This document shows positions 43,901 through 53,429 of a stretch of 64,000 nucleotides of DNA, piece by piece. The notes beneath the pieces were generated by a model that ran no database searches, was not told the origin of the DNA, and was given only the letters and a program-made list of their open reading frames with translations. This stretch comes from Mycobacterium sp. 1245111.1 (lineage in GTDB: Bacteria; Actinomycetota; Actinomycetes; Mycobacteriales; Mycobacteriaceae), in the NCBI RefSeq assembly GCF_001673405.1, contig NZ_LZLV01000110.1, positions 1-64,000 on the forward strand, given 5' to 3'. Position 1 is the first letter of the stretch, and every line of letters starts with the position of its first letter. A program made the position numbers and the translations under genes.

Positions 43901-44853
43901 TTGTCGAGACGGAACAGCTCGCAGCTTTCGAGTTCGAGCCCGGCGAAGCGCCCGCCGCCCGCCTCGAACGGAGCCCGGAACTCGTCGAGAGTGCGCGCCC
44001 AGACCGGAACGACGGCCGCGGTGACGGCGGCGTCGCTAATCCGATCCGAGCGGCGCCACTCGGCCAGCAAGAGGTTCATGTCGCCGATGATCTCGTCGTA
44101 GAGCCCGGTCCTGCGCGGGCATGGGGCGGTGGAGGCCGGGACGGCGGCGATAAACCATCCGCCTGGCGCCAGCTCCACTGCGCGCATCCCAAGCAATCGC
44201 TCCCAATTTCGCGCTGCGGCGTTGCGCCAGGCGCGGCGCTCGTTCTCGTCCACTTGGTCGGGATGGCCGGGGAAGATCGAGCCGGTTACGGCAAGGTCGG
44301 CGGCGTCGGGCACCCAGTGCATGCACGTCCCGCTGACGGCGATATGCACCGTGCCCGGTGGCAGGCAGGGCGCCTGGTGGAGCGGGATTCCGGCCATGGA
44401 GACAACCGTCGCCGGCGGCGGAACGTGATCAAGCGCTCGTCGCCAGCCCGCGCCGTGGGCCTCCGGCACGGAGTAATGGGCGCCCATCCCGGTGTCGGCA
44501 ACGCCGGGACCGGCCTCGTCCGGCGCAGGGATGAGAACGATCTCACCCTCGTGGGCAGCCGCGTCGAAGGCGTCTCGCAGGTGCCGCGCGGCGATGCCCC
44601 ACGCGTTCGTCGGGAGATCGACGAGCGCGTAGAGCAGCGGCCGGCCGCCGCGCAGCGCCGCGAGACCACGGATCAGGCCGTGGGAATTCACCCCATCGGC
44701 CGCGCCCAAATCGGCCACGCGGAGCACCGGTTCGTTCGTGAGCTGCTCCGCGGCGGCCAGCACGGCAGGATGCGCCGCCTCGAAGGCCGCGCGCTGCGAA
44801 AGAGCATGCTGCGCATAGTCATCCGCCATGCTCGAGAGCTCAGGGCGACGTGA
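40984..44853 (+). CDS. Adenylate/guanylate cyclase-AAA ATPase fusion regulator 2, with anomalous C-terminal read-through
   Basis: The frame is 1289 codons. Residues 1 to about 892 align along their length with the preceding fusion: identical cyclase domain, GVGGVGKTRLAVE P-loop, LLVIDNCEHVLDAA, ATSREGL and TPR-like helices, ending in YAYDQIDRARTELS. The paralogue stops there, but this frame continues for about 390 codons as low-quality sequence antisense to a methyltransferase gene. The extension has shadow-like composition and no motif, so the biological end is probably near 43659 or the gene has a frameshift close to its end. GTG 40984 follows the previous stop by two bases. Confidence 0.75.
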   Translation: MSATSAPSGVVTFLFTDVEGSTRRWEADADAMRAALTAHDDTLRTAIDAHGGVLFKHTGDGVCAAFASPRAAVDAAVAAQRKLELPVRMGLATGEAELRDGDYFGAVLNRAARVMAAGHGGQILVADSTAGLVSGVALVDLGPRRLRDVPMPVKVFQVQAEGLLSEFPPLRALDTSSGNLRRASSSLIGRESDVAEVQAAVKAHRLVTLTGVGGVGKTRLAVEVADRLADEFPDGVWLFELATVTDPTAVPDAVAAILGISQQRGKSVTESVTDALQGRIRLLVIDNCEHVLDAAADLVEAILLHSANVKVLATSREGLGVAAEQIWRVPSLDVSAGIKSAAVQLFVERAQSVASDFSMAHPTEASAVVDICRRLDGIPLAVELAGSRMASMSASDVRNRLDQRFRLLVGSRRGLARHQTLRHAVAWSYDLLDDAEKSLLERCSVFAGGFDIESACAVSGFVDEDDYTILEVLDALVRKSLLAAERSAGQTRYSMLETIRQFAEEQLVAHEAATEARAAHARHFAAKEADIMALWDSPRQRDAYDWFGTELANLRTAFRWAADEDDLDAAAAIASLSGWLAVMLDNLEPVTWAEEIVEAVQAVDHPRLVSVCSIASLCYLLGRIDDSLAYNNVGRTAIERGIGGAPLGLHDLWLGAVYSAIGEPEQYANFYREHLARCQDVCGLTRACIVVSLANAGHGDEARSAASGMIEAAEATHNPYVISFSLLCYAMAWSAEDPHGALDALGRGQAIAEESGNRTVQTYLAMTRAMTLSRMEAGRTDPLVALDNIAQAIRTYSSADNVGQIRAALGLLVTFLARHEHYETAAVVAGFARVAPTAAGMVAEFRTAAAHLRHMLGDQTYESLARRGETMTTAEIANYAYDQIDRARTELSQHLALFHLLADDKGLDVVPAIAVGGLRDALLELCEKLSEETCGAGLALARERTEEERPSPCDHALHVFPCEHRGIVVPVGIVETEQLAAFEFEPGEAPAARLERSPELVESARPDRNDGRGDGGVANPIRAAPLGQQEVHVADDLVVEPGPARAWGGGGRDGGDKPSAWRQLHCAHPKQSLPISRCGVAPGAALVLVHLVGMAGEDRAGYGKVGGVGHPVHARPADGDMHRARWQAGRLVERDSGHGDNRRRRRNVIKRSSPARAVGLRHGVMGAHPGVGNAGTGLVRRRDENDLTLVGSRVEGVSQVPRGDAPRVRREIDERVEQRPAAAQRRETTDQAVGIHPIGRAQIGHAEHRFVRELLRGGQHGRMRRLEGRALRKSMLRIVIRHARELRAT
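41014..41351 (+). repeat. 338-bp near-identical segment, copy 2 (cyclase domain)
   Basis: Second copy of the segment at 38348-38685, offset 2666 bp, in direct orientation. Recombination between the copies would delete or duplicate one fusion gene. It is the only long near-identical DNA between the two genes. Confidence 0.95.
43672..44829 (-). CDS. SABATH-like SAM-dependent carboxyl methyltransferase
   Basis: The 385-residue protein resembles plant-type salicylate/jasmonate carboxyl methyltransferases. It has the SAM motif VADLGAADGVNSHGLIR, ALVDLPTNAWG (LNDLPxN-like), the aromatic substrate motif SGTCMHWVPDAA (SSxSLHWLS-like), FPGHPDQVDENERRAWRNAAARNW and ELAPGGWFIAAVP (ELVPGGRMV-like). It probably methylates a small carboxylic acid; the acid is unknown. 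ATG 44829 is the start. It overlaps the C-terminal tail of cyclase-ATPase 2 on the other strand. The consistent SABATH pattern supports this strand as the real gene. Confidence 0.8.
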   Translation of the reverse strand: MADDYAQHALSQRAAFEAAHPAVLAAAEQLTNEPVLRVADLGAADGVNSHGLIRGLAALRGGRPLLYALVDLPTNAWGIAARHLRDAFDAAAHEGEIVLIPAPDEAGPGVADTGMGAHYSVPEAHGAGWRRALDHVPPPATVVSMAGIPLHQAPCLPPGTVHIAVSGTCMHWVPDAADLAVTGSIFPGHPDQVDENERRAWRNAAARNWERLLGMRAVELAPGGWFIAAVPASTAPCPRRTGLYDEIIGDMNLLLAEWRRSDRISDAAVTAAVVPVWARTLDEFRAPFEAGGGRFAGLELESCELFRLDNPYWHDDPAVFAREYVQSVVAWGGPLFLRAFAREGEARAAGLLAEFFAQLQERVAEAPDRYRWDYVEALVICQKVE

Positions 44854-44970
44854 TGGCGTGGCGCTTCCTTCCTCACGCGGCGCCGCCTTTCAGCGCGACC
44901 GGGTCCATCGTCCCACAAATGTGCGCCTCGAAATAATTTATCCGCCAACATATTCGGGATACTGTCGGTC

Positions 44971-45825
44971 ATGGCTGGGCGAGTCGAAGGCAAGGTCGCA
45001 TTCATCACTGGGGCGGCGCGCGGTCAGGGCCGAACGCATGCGATTCGATTGGCGCAAGAAGGTGCGGACATCATCGCCATCGACATCTGTCGGCCGATCG
45101 AGGGATTCTTAGACCCGTCGCCGACACCGGCGGACCTGGCCGAAACCGCGGATCTAGTGCGGGAACACAACCGCCGCATAATGACCGCCGAGGTCGACGT
45201 GCGCGACTACGAGTCCCTCAAGGCCGCAGTGGACAGCGGCGTGGACCAGCTGGGCCGGCTGGACGTGATCGTCGCCAATGCAGGGATCAGCAACGCCGGC
45301 AACGACGACGGCGGCAGACTCGACAAAGTCGGCGAACAAGATTGGCAGGACATGATCGACGTGAACCTGTCGGGCGTGTGGAAGACCGTGAAAGCCGGTG
45401 TGCCCCATATGTTGGCAGGCGGCCGCGGGGGTTCGATCGTGCTGACAAGTTCGGTCAACGGGTTCAAGGCCTACAACAATCTGCTTCTCGGTCATTACGT
45501 GGCGTCCAAACACGGTGTCGTTGGTTTGATGCGGGCGTTCGCGGTCGAATTGGGACAGCACATGATCCGCGTCAACTCGGTGCATCCCACTTTCGTGGAC
45601 ACGCCGATGCTGCTGAACGAGGGGCTCTACAGATTTGTCCGGCCCGACCTCGAGAATCCCGGGCCTGACGATTTGGCTCCGTTCTGCCAGGCATTCCACA
45701 CGCTGCCGATTCCGTGGGTGGAGGCGCAGGACATCAGCAACGCGGTGCTGTTCCTCGCCTCCGACGAATCCCGCTACATCACCGGTGTCACACTGCCGAT
45801 CGATGCCGGCCAATGCCTGAAATAG
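44971..45825 (+). CDS. Mycofactocin-type SDR oxidoreductase
   Basis: The 284-residue SDR has TGAARGQGRTHAIRLAQEGADIIAIDIC, the variant of the TGxxxGxG motif with a lysine- and aspartate-bearing insertion that marks the mycofactocin-coupled (carveol dehydrogenase-like) family. VANAGIS, catalytic Ser-Tyr-Lys in SSVNG and HYVASKHGV, and the C-terminal VDTPMLLNEG follow. Such enzymes keep NAD(H) bound and exchange electrons with mycofactocin instead of releasing the nucleotide. ATG 44971 has a -10-like GATACT upstream. The substrate is unknown; a terpenoid or alcohol is typical of the family. Confidence 0.87.
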   Translation: MAGRVEGKVAFITGAARGQGRTHAIRLAQEGADIIAIDICRPIEGFLDPSPTPADLAETADLVREHNRRIMTAEVDVRDYESLKAAVDSGVDQLGRLDVIVANAGISNAGNDDGGRLDKVGEQDWQDMIDVNLSGVWKTVKAGVPHMLAGGRGGSIVLTSSVNGFKAYNNLLLGHYVASKHGVVGLMRAFAVELGQHMIRVNSVHPTFVDTPMLLNEGLYRFVRPDLENPGPDDLAPFCQAFHTLPIPWVEAQDISNAVLFLASDESRYITGVTLPIDAGQCLK

Positions 45826-45931
45826 CACCGTTTCTGTTTCGGCGATGTCGACGGCGTGTGTGCCGCGTTCACGTTTTAGATGGCGGGATCGGCGGCCGAA
45901 ACGTGTCGGACCCTGGTGTGACGATGGGGTT

Positions 45932-47179
45932 ATGTCGTTGACCGCATTGGCTCCTGAGGTGGTGAGCCGTGCTGCGCGTCTTGAGGTGTTGTTTGAGGAG
46001 TTGGCGGAGTTAGCGGGTCAGCGCAACGCGATTGACGGGCGGATTGTGGAGATCGTCGCGGAGATGGATCGCGACGAGCTGTGCGGGGCGACGGGTGCGC
46101 GGTCGGTGGCGGCGTTGGTGGCCTGGAAGCTGGGTGCGTCGTCGGGACATGCCCACACGATCACCACGGTGGCGCGCCGGCTCGAGGAGTTTCCCCGCTG
46201 CGCGGCGGGGATGCGGCAGGGCCGGCTGTCGCTGGATCAGCTCGGGGTGATCGCCGCACGCGCGGGTGCGGGCTCTGATGCCCATTACGCGCAGCTGGCC
46301 GCGGTCGCGACGGTCAACCAGTTGCGCACCGCGGTCAACCTGGAGCCCCGACCCGAACCCGATGCTGGCCCACAACCGGGGCCCTCGATCACCAAGACCA
46401 CCGACGAGCAGTTCAGCTGGTGGCGGATCAAACTGGGGCACCTGGATGCGGCGACGTTCGACGCCGCACTGGGGGCTCATCGTGATGCGCTGGTCACCGA
46501 GTGGAAACGCGATCACGACGACAGCGAGGGCGCAACGGATGTCGCGCCGCCGATGCCGGGCACCCTCGAGGCGTTCCTGCGCCTGGTCGCCTCGGGCTGG
46601 GACGCCGAAGCCACCCGCCGGCCCCACGGGCAGCACACCACCGTGGTGGTGCACCTCGACGTGGAGAAGCGTGCTGGCGCCCTGCATCTGGGTCCGCTGC
46701 TGTCTGATGCCGAGCGCGCAGAGCTGACCTGTGATGCCACCTGCGAAGTCTGGTTTCACCGCCACGGCGAGCCGATCGGGGCCGGGCGGGCGACGCGGCT
46801 GATCAACCGGCGGCTGCGCCGTGCGCTCGAGCACCGCGACCGCACGTGCGCGGTTCCCGGGTGCGGGGCCACCCGCGGTCTGCACGCCCACCACATCCGG
46901 CACTGGGAAGACGGCGGTGAGACCGAGCTGGCCAACCTGGTGCTGGTCTGCCCGTATCACCACCGCTTGCACCACCGCGGCGACATCACCATCACCGGAC
47001 CCGCCGACCAGCTCGTCATCACCGACAGCTCCGGTACCGAGTTGCACCCAGGATCAATCGCACGCCCACCCAAACAACCCCCACCAGCGGTCGCACCCTG
47101 GACCGGGCCCCTCGGCGAACGCGCCGACTGGTGGTGGTACACACCCTTCCAACCACAACCCCCACCAACCAACAACTGA
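45932..47179 (+). CDS. DUF222/HNH endonuclease domain protein (REP13E12 family)
   Basis: The 415-residue protein has an N-terminal helical DUF222 region (ELCGATGARSVAALVAWKLG, GRLSLDQLGVIAA) and a C-terminal HNH nuclease motif, CAVPGCGATRGLHAHHIRHW…LANLVLVCPYHHRLHHRG, with zinc Cys and catalytic His. It belongs to the repeated 13E12 family of mycobacteria, whose members are found many times per genome and, in M. tuberculosis, include a phage attachment site. ATG 45932 is chosen because upstream codons back to 45845 look non-coding. The nuclease function is predicted, and the biological role is unknown. Confidence 0.85.
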   Translation: MSLTALAPEVVSRAARLEVLFEELAELAGQRNAIDGRIVEIVAEMDRDELCGATGARSVAALVAWKLGASSGHAHTITTVARRLEEFPRCAAGMRQGRLSLDQLGVIAARAGAGSDAHYAQLAAVATVNQLRTAVNLEPRPEPDAGPQPGPSITKTTDEQFSWWRIKLGHLDAATFDAALGAHRDALVTEWKRDHDDSEGATDVAPPMPGTLEAFLRLVASGWDAEATRRPHGQHTTVVVHLDVEKRAGALHLGPLLSDAERAELTCDATCEVWFHRHGEPIGAGRATRLINRRLRRALEHRDRTCAVPGCGATRGLHAHHIRHWEDGGETELANLVLVCPYHHRLHHRGDITITGPADQLVITDSSGTELHPGSIARPPKQPPPAVAPWTGPLGERADWWWYTPFQPQPPPTNN

Positions 47180-47203
47180 CGTACCTAAGGAACGGTCGCT
47201 CAG

Positions 47204-48343
47204 TTACGGCTGCGACCAGGGCTTGAACGGATTGACGGCGAACTGGATCACCCGGTACGGCGAGCGGGCGCGCGCATCGCTGTTGTGCCATTGGCTGACA
47301 AACACGCGCACCTCGTCCAGCGTCGAGCCGGGCGAGATGTAGCCGCCGTACGGCTGAGCCAGCCGGTTGTCGTGCGGATCGGGCAGGCTTTCGGCGGGCT
47401 CGGGCCAGTCGTCGTGCTGGACCACCGTGGTGACCGGGGCGCTGCTCAACGAGGTCGGATCGTCGGCCACTCGCACTTCCATGTTTCCGGTGCTTGCGTT
47501 GAAATACGACAACACCGACTTGCCGTCGATCTGCGTCATGCTGATCTCGCCAATCTGGTCGCCCCACAACGGGATTGGGGATTTCCCCCAGCCGCCGTCG
47601 GGACCTGGCGCCCAGCCCTGCCAACGGGATCGGTCGCCGAAATTCTCCGGCGCGACGCGGTAGAGCACCATCGGCTGACTGCGGTCGAAGCTGTCGGCGA
47701 CGAGGTAGACCCAGCCGGTCTGCGACTCCGGGGTCGGTATCGGGTCGTAGTAGCCGCTGATCTGCGACTGCTGCCCGCCAGCATAGTCGGCGTCGCGGAC
47801 TGAACCGGCCACTGTCTGCCAAAGCCCTTGTATCGGCTCGGCTTTCACCAACCGTGAGTTCTGCGGAACCAGGTCTTTGGTGGTGGTGATCAACACGTAG
47901 TTCTGCCGGTTGATCCGCACGGTCCCAGCCGGCAGCTGGGATGCGCCGGCCGGAGTGGGGTCGGCCAGCAACGGCTCGTTGATTCCGGTGACCCCGGTGT
48001 ATTTCACGCCATCCGGATCATCGACCGACGAGGTGTCCACCCGCAACGCGATCGGCGAAAACCAGCCGCCGAAGCCGACCCCTTGACCGGCAAAGCTGTC
48101 GCCGCAGACTTGCACGACATCGGTGGGAAATTCCAGGAACACGCACAGATCGGTCGCACCTATCCCGTAGTCGCGGGTCGGCGTGCCGGTACCCGCGGCG
48201 GGGCCGATGCGGATCACCTCGCCGGGCGCCAACGGCTGCAACACCGGCTGCGGCATCGGTGCCGGCGGATCGGCATAGGCGGGCGAAAACCCTTGGCAGG
48301 CAAGCAAACCTGCGAACATGAGTGAGCGGCGGGCGAGGGTCAC
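47204..48343 (-). CDS. Exported DUF4185 protein
   Basis: The 379-residue protein has a signal peptide (RRSLMFAGLLACQGFSPAYA) and a DUF4185 beta-propeller-like fold. Landmarks are DLCVFLEFPTDVVQVCGDSFAG, GWFSPIALRVD, RINRQNYVLITTTKDLVPQ, DRSRWQGWAPGPDGGWG and QPYGGYISPGSTLDEVRVFVSQW. DUF4185 domains resemble glycoside-hydrolase-type propellers, so binding or cleavage of extracellular sugar polymers is possible. It corresponds to M. tuberculosis Rv3707c. GTG 48343 is the start; TTG 48349 is an alternative. A second family member lies at 55602-56771. Confidence 0.83.
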   Translation of the reverse strand: MTLARRSLMFAGLLACQGFSPAYADPPAPMPQPVLQPLAPGEVIRIGPAAGTGTPTRDYGIGATDLCVFLEFPTDVVQVCGDSFAGQGVGFGGWFSPIALRVDTSSVDDPDGVKYTGVTGINEPLLADPTPAGASQLPAGTVRINRQNYVLITTTKDLVPQNSRLVKAEPIQGLWQTVAGSVRDADYAGGQQSQISGYYDPIPTPESQTGWVYLVADSFDRSQPMVLYRVAPENFGDRSRWQGWAPGPDGGWGKSPIPLWGDQIGEISMTQIDGKSVLSYFNASTGNMEVRVADDPTSLSSAPVTTVVQHDDWPEPAESLPDPHDNRLAQPYGGYISPGSTLDEVRVFVSQWHNSDARARSPYRVIQFAVNPFKPWSQP

Positions 48344-48350
48344 CCGCAAA

Positions 48351-50648
<2,298 letters not shown>

Positions 50649-50742
50649 TGTTGCTCTCTCAGGTCTTCAGTACTGGCAAGTAATAGGTCGAAGACAGAAT
50701 ACGTGTGACGGCGCCGGGGTTTTACCGCCGACCGACAGGGGC

Positions 50743-53349
50743 TCAGCTGCCGCGGCCCCGCCGGACCACCAGCGCCAGACCTTCCCGGTCGGTGACGTCC
50801 AGCTTGATGCAGGCCCGGTAGATGTGGCCCTCCACGGTGCGGGTCGACACCACCAGCCGGTCGGCGATGTCGCGGTTGCTCAGGCCTTGGGCGACGAAGC
50901 TGGCGATCTCGCGTTCGCGTGGGCTCAGCGGCAGCGGCTGCGACGCCACCTCCAACGCGGGTGTCTGCACGCCACCGCAGGCTGTCGCCAACCGGTCGGC
51001 GGCCGCCGCCGCATCCTGGGACTGCCGCCGGTCCTCGGCCGCCCTGAACAACGCCGCGGCTTGAGCCATCGCGTCCGCCGCCGACAGCAACACCCCGAGT
51101 CGCTCGAATTGCTCTGCGGCGGACTGTAATTCAATCGCATCCGACTCCAACAGCGCCGCAGCATGCTTGGCGTAGACCGTGGCGAGTGGGCCGCCGATGC
51201 TCTGCGCGACGTCGACGAGCCGTTGCAGCGAGGTGAGGTCGCCGAACCGGGCGGCATCGTGCAGGGCGAACATCTCCACGGCTCGTTGTCCGGAGTCCCT
51301 GGCCAGGTCGGCCGCTTCGAGCGCGCGCCCGATGGCCGCGCTGACGTGGCCTTCCGCGGCGGCCAGCCAGGCTTCGACCAGGCGGAACTGCGGCTCGAAC
51401 ACGGCCACATGTCGGCCGACCTTGCTGCGCAGCTCGCCGACGATCTTGGCGCCCGCCTCGACATTGCCGAGCACGCAATGGGATTGCGCCAGCAGCATCC
51501 CGGCCGGAAAGCTCCACGAGGCGGCGGATTCCGCGGCCAGCGCGGCGACGGTTTCCTCCATCCGGGGCGCGGCGGAACCGAACTGCCCGCGGGCCACTTC
51601 GATTGTGCCGAACAAGACGTTGGCCATCCCCCAGGCCAGATACTGGCCGGGCGACGAGATCTGGCCGATGGCCCCCGATCGGGCTTCGGCCTCGTCGAAG
51701 TCGGCGACCAGGGTCAGCGCGCGAATCTCGCCAAGCGCGGTGGGATAGCGCAGCAGGCCGTCGACCTTGTTCTCGATCTGGCGTCCGCGTTGCACGATGG
51801 CCGCCGCGTCGTCGACGCGCCCGCTGAGCGCCGCGGCCAGCGTGCCGCCGAACACCGCCCACTCGACCGCCGGCGGTGACGCCGTCGCGTCGTCGAGCAC
51901 CCGCTGTGACGCGACGGCAGCCTCGTCGAGCAGGTTCTCAAACGCCCGAGTCGTCGACGCGACCCCCTCGACGACCAGCCGCAGCGCGGGGTGCGTCACC
52001 CGGCTTTGCAGCAGCTGGAGGACCTCGTCGGCCCGGGCGGCGTCGCCCATCGCCCAGTGCAGGTTCGCGATTCGCGCCATGCCCCACCGCACCAGGTCCA
52101 ACTCGTCCATCTGGTCGGGATCGAACGCCGTCAGAATCTCTTCGGCCTCGGCGGGCTTGCCTTGCCACAGCAGCGAACGCGCGAGCAACTCGCTGGCGAC
52201 CAGGTCGCCGCCGCGATCCACCGCGGCGCGCGCCAAGCGTTCGCCCAACGTGATGTTGGTGAGCGAGATCGCGTCCTGGGCGGCGGCGGCGAACAGTTCG
52301 GTGTCGGCGGTCGCGTCGCTGTCGAGTGCCAGTTCCGCAAGCCGAATGCGTTGCGCGGGTGCATGAATCGGCTGATGCTGCATCGTGGCGAACAACTCGC
52401 CTTTGAGCCGGCGGGTGGCGGCCCGCCCCAGTCCGCGCCGGATCACTTCGCCATAGAGCGGATGGCTGAACCGGACGTTCAGGGCGGGGCCGTCCTCGAC
52501 GACGCGGATCAACCCACGGCGCTCGACGGCCTCGACGGTTTCGGCTCCGACCATCGCCGACAGGGTGTCTAGCGAGAGCGGCTCGGCGAACGACAGCAGC
52601 TGCAGGGTGTGCGCGTCGTCTTCAGGAAGCTGCTCGATCCGCGCGTCGAGCAGCGACGCGAGCTCCGAGGTCACCGCGGTACGGCCGCGCAGCTGCCACA
52701 CCCCCCGCACCTGCCGCAGCGTGCCGGCTTCGAGTGCACCCTCGACGAGATGCCGGATGTAGAGCGCGTTGCCGCACGACGCCGCCCACATCAGATCGCC
52801 GGACATGCCTTCCAGTCGTCCGCCGAGGGCTTCCTCCACCAATCCCAGGCACTGCTTCTTGCTGAACGGCGTCAACTTCAGCCGTTTGAGGTAGCCGTCC
52901 TTCCACAACGAGGTGATCGCGTCGGGCACCGCTTCGCCATCGCGGACGGCCGCGACGATGCGCACCGATCCGTCCAGCGCCAGCTGATGAACCAGCGTCG
53001 CCGACAGGTGGTCGAGCAGGTGCGCGTCGTCGACGCCGATGATCGAGTGCTCGGCGGCGCGGATCGTTTCGCGAGCGGCAGCCAGCCCGGCGATCGGATC
53101 ACGGGACGCGGCCGGGCCGACCAGATGCGCGAAGACACCCAACGGGATTGACCGCGCCGACTCGGTTCCGGCCACCCAGTGCACCGGCGTCGGCAACGAT
53201 TGCGTCACCGCCCGGGCCAGAGTTGTCTTGCCCACACCGGCGTCGCCGAAGAGCACAATTCCGGCAAAATCTTTCCCCCCGGCCAACGCCGAGCGGATAG
53301 CGCCGAATTCGTCCTCCCGACGCACGATCGGCCAGGACCGAGTGTCCAC
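50743..53349 (-). CDS. LAL-type LuxR-family transcription regulator
   Basis: The roughly 870-residue regulator has an N-terminal STAND ATPase with FGDAGVGKTTLARAV and a Walker-B-like VDDAHLLDHL, a long TPR-like middle, and a C-terminal LuxR HTH (PLSPREREIASFVAQGLSNRDIADRLVVSTRTVEGHIYRA). I prefer GTG 53349 (VDTRSWPIVRREDEF, the usual start just before the ATPase), over GTG 53406. The gap to the upstream peptidase gene then contains a near-perfect palindrome. M. tuberculosis has ask directly next to leuA, so this gene is part of an insertion. The inducer and targets are unknown. Confidence 0.85.
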   Translation of the reverse strand: MDTRSWPIVRREDEFGAIRSALAGGKDFAGIVLFGDAGVGKTTLARAVTQSLPTPVHWVAGTESARSIPLGVFAHLVGPAASRDPIAGLAAARETIRAAEHSIIGVDDAHLLDHLSATLVHQLALDGSVRIVAAVRDGEAVPDAITSLWKDGYLKRLKLTPFSKKQCLGLVEEALGGRLEGMSGDLMWAASCGNALYIRHLVEGALEAGTLRQVRGVWQLRGRTAVTSELASLLDARIEQLPEDDAHTLQLLSFAEPLSLDTLSAMVGAETVEAVERRGLIRVVEDGPALNVRFSHPLYGEVIRRGLGRAATRRLKGELFATMQHQPIHAPAQRIRLAELALDSDATADTELFAAAAQDAISLTNITLGERLARAAVDRGGDLVASELLARSLLWQGKPAEAEEILTAFDPDQMDELDLVRWGMARIANLHWAMGDAARADEVLQLLQSRVTHPALRLVVEGVASTTRAFENLLDEAAVASQRVLDDATASPPAVEWAVFGGTLAAALSGRVDDAAAIVQRGRQIENKVDGLLRYPTALGEIRALTLVADFDEAEARSGAIGQISSPGQYLAWGMANVLFGTIEVARGQFGSAAPRMEETVAALAAESAASWSFPAGMLLAQSHCVLGNVEAGAKIVGELRSKVGRHVAVFEPQFRLVEAWLAAAEGHVSAAIGRALEAADLARDSGQRAVEMFALHDAARFGDLTSLQRLVDVAQSIGGPLATVYAKHAAALLESDAIELQSAAEQFERLGVLLSAADAMAQAAALFRAAEDRRQSQDAAAAADRLATACGGVQTPALEVASQPLPLSPREREIASFVAQGLSNRDIADRLVVSTRTVEGHIYRACIKLDVTDREGLALVVRRGRGS

Positions 53350-53358
53350 GAGCAGGGA

Positions 53359-53401
53359 TAATACCGCTAATCCGGACGGCGGATCCGGACTAGCGGTATT
53401 A
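53359..53401. promoter_or_regulatory. Long near-perfect inverted repeat upstream of the LAL regulator
   Basis: Two 18-base arms (53359-53376 and 53384-53401) pair with one mismatch around a 7-base centre; each arm has TACCGCTA and TCCGGA. It ends just ten bases before the preferred start codon and follows the peptidase stop at 53430. It could be the regulator's operator, or a terminator hairpin for the peptidase transcript. No T-tract follows. Confidence 0.65.
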
Positions 53402-53429
53402 GTCACTAGATTTCGCCTCTTGTTCTCGG

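Noticed and set aside
46010..47047. 345-codon frame on the minus strand
   Set aside because: It is antisense to the DUF222/HNH gene, which has clear zinc and HNH motifs.
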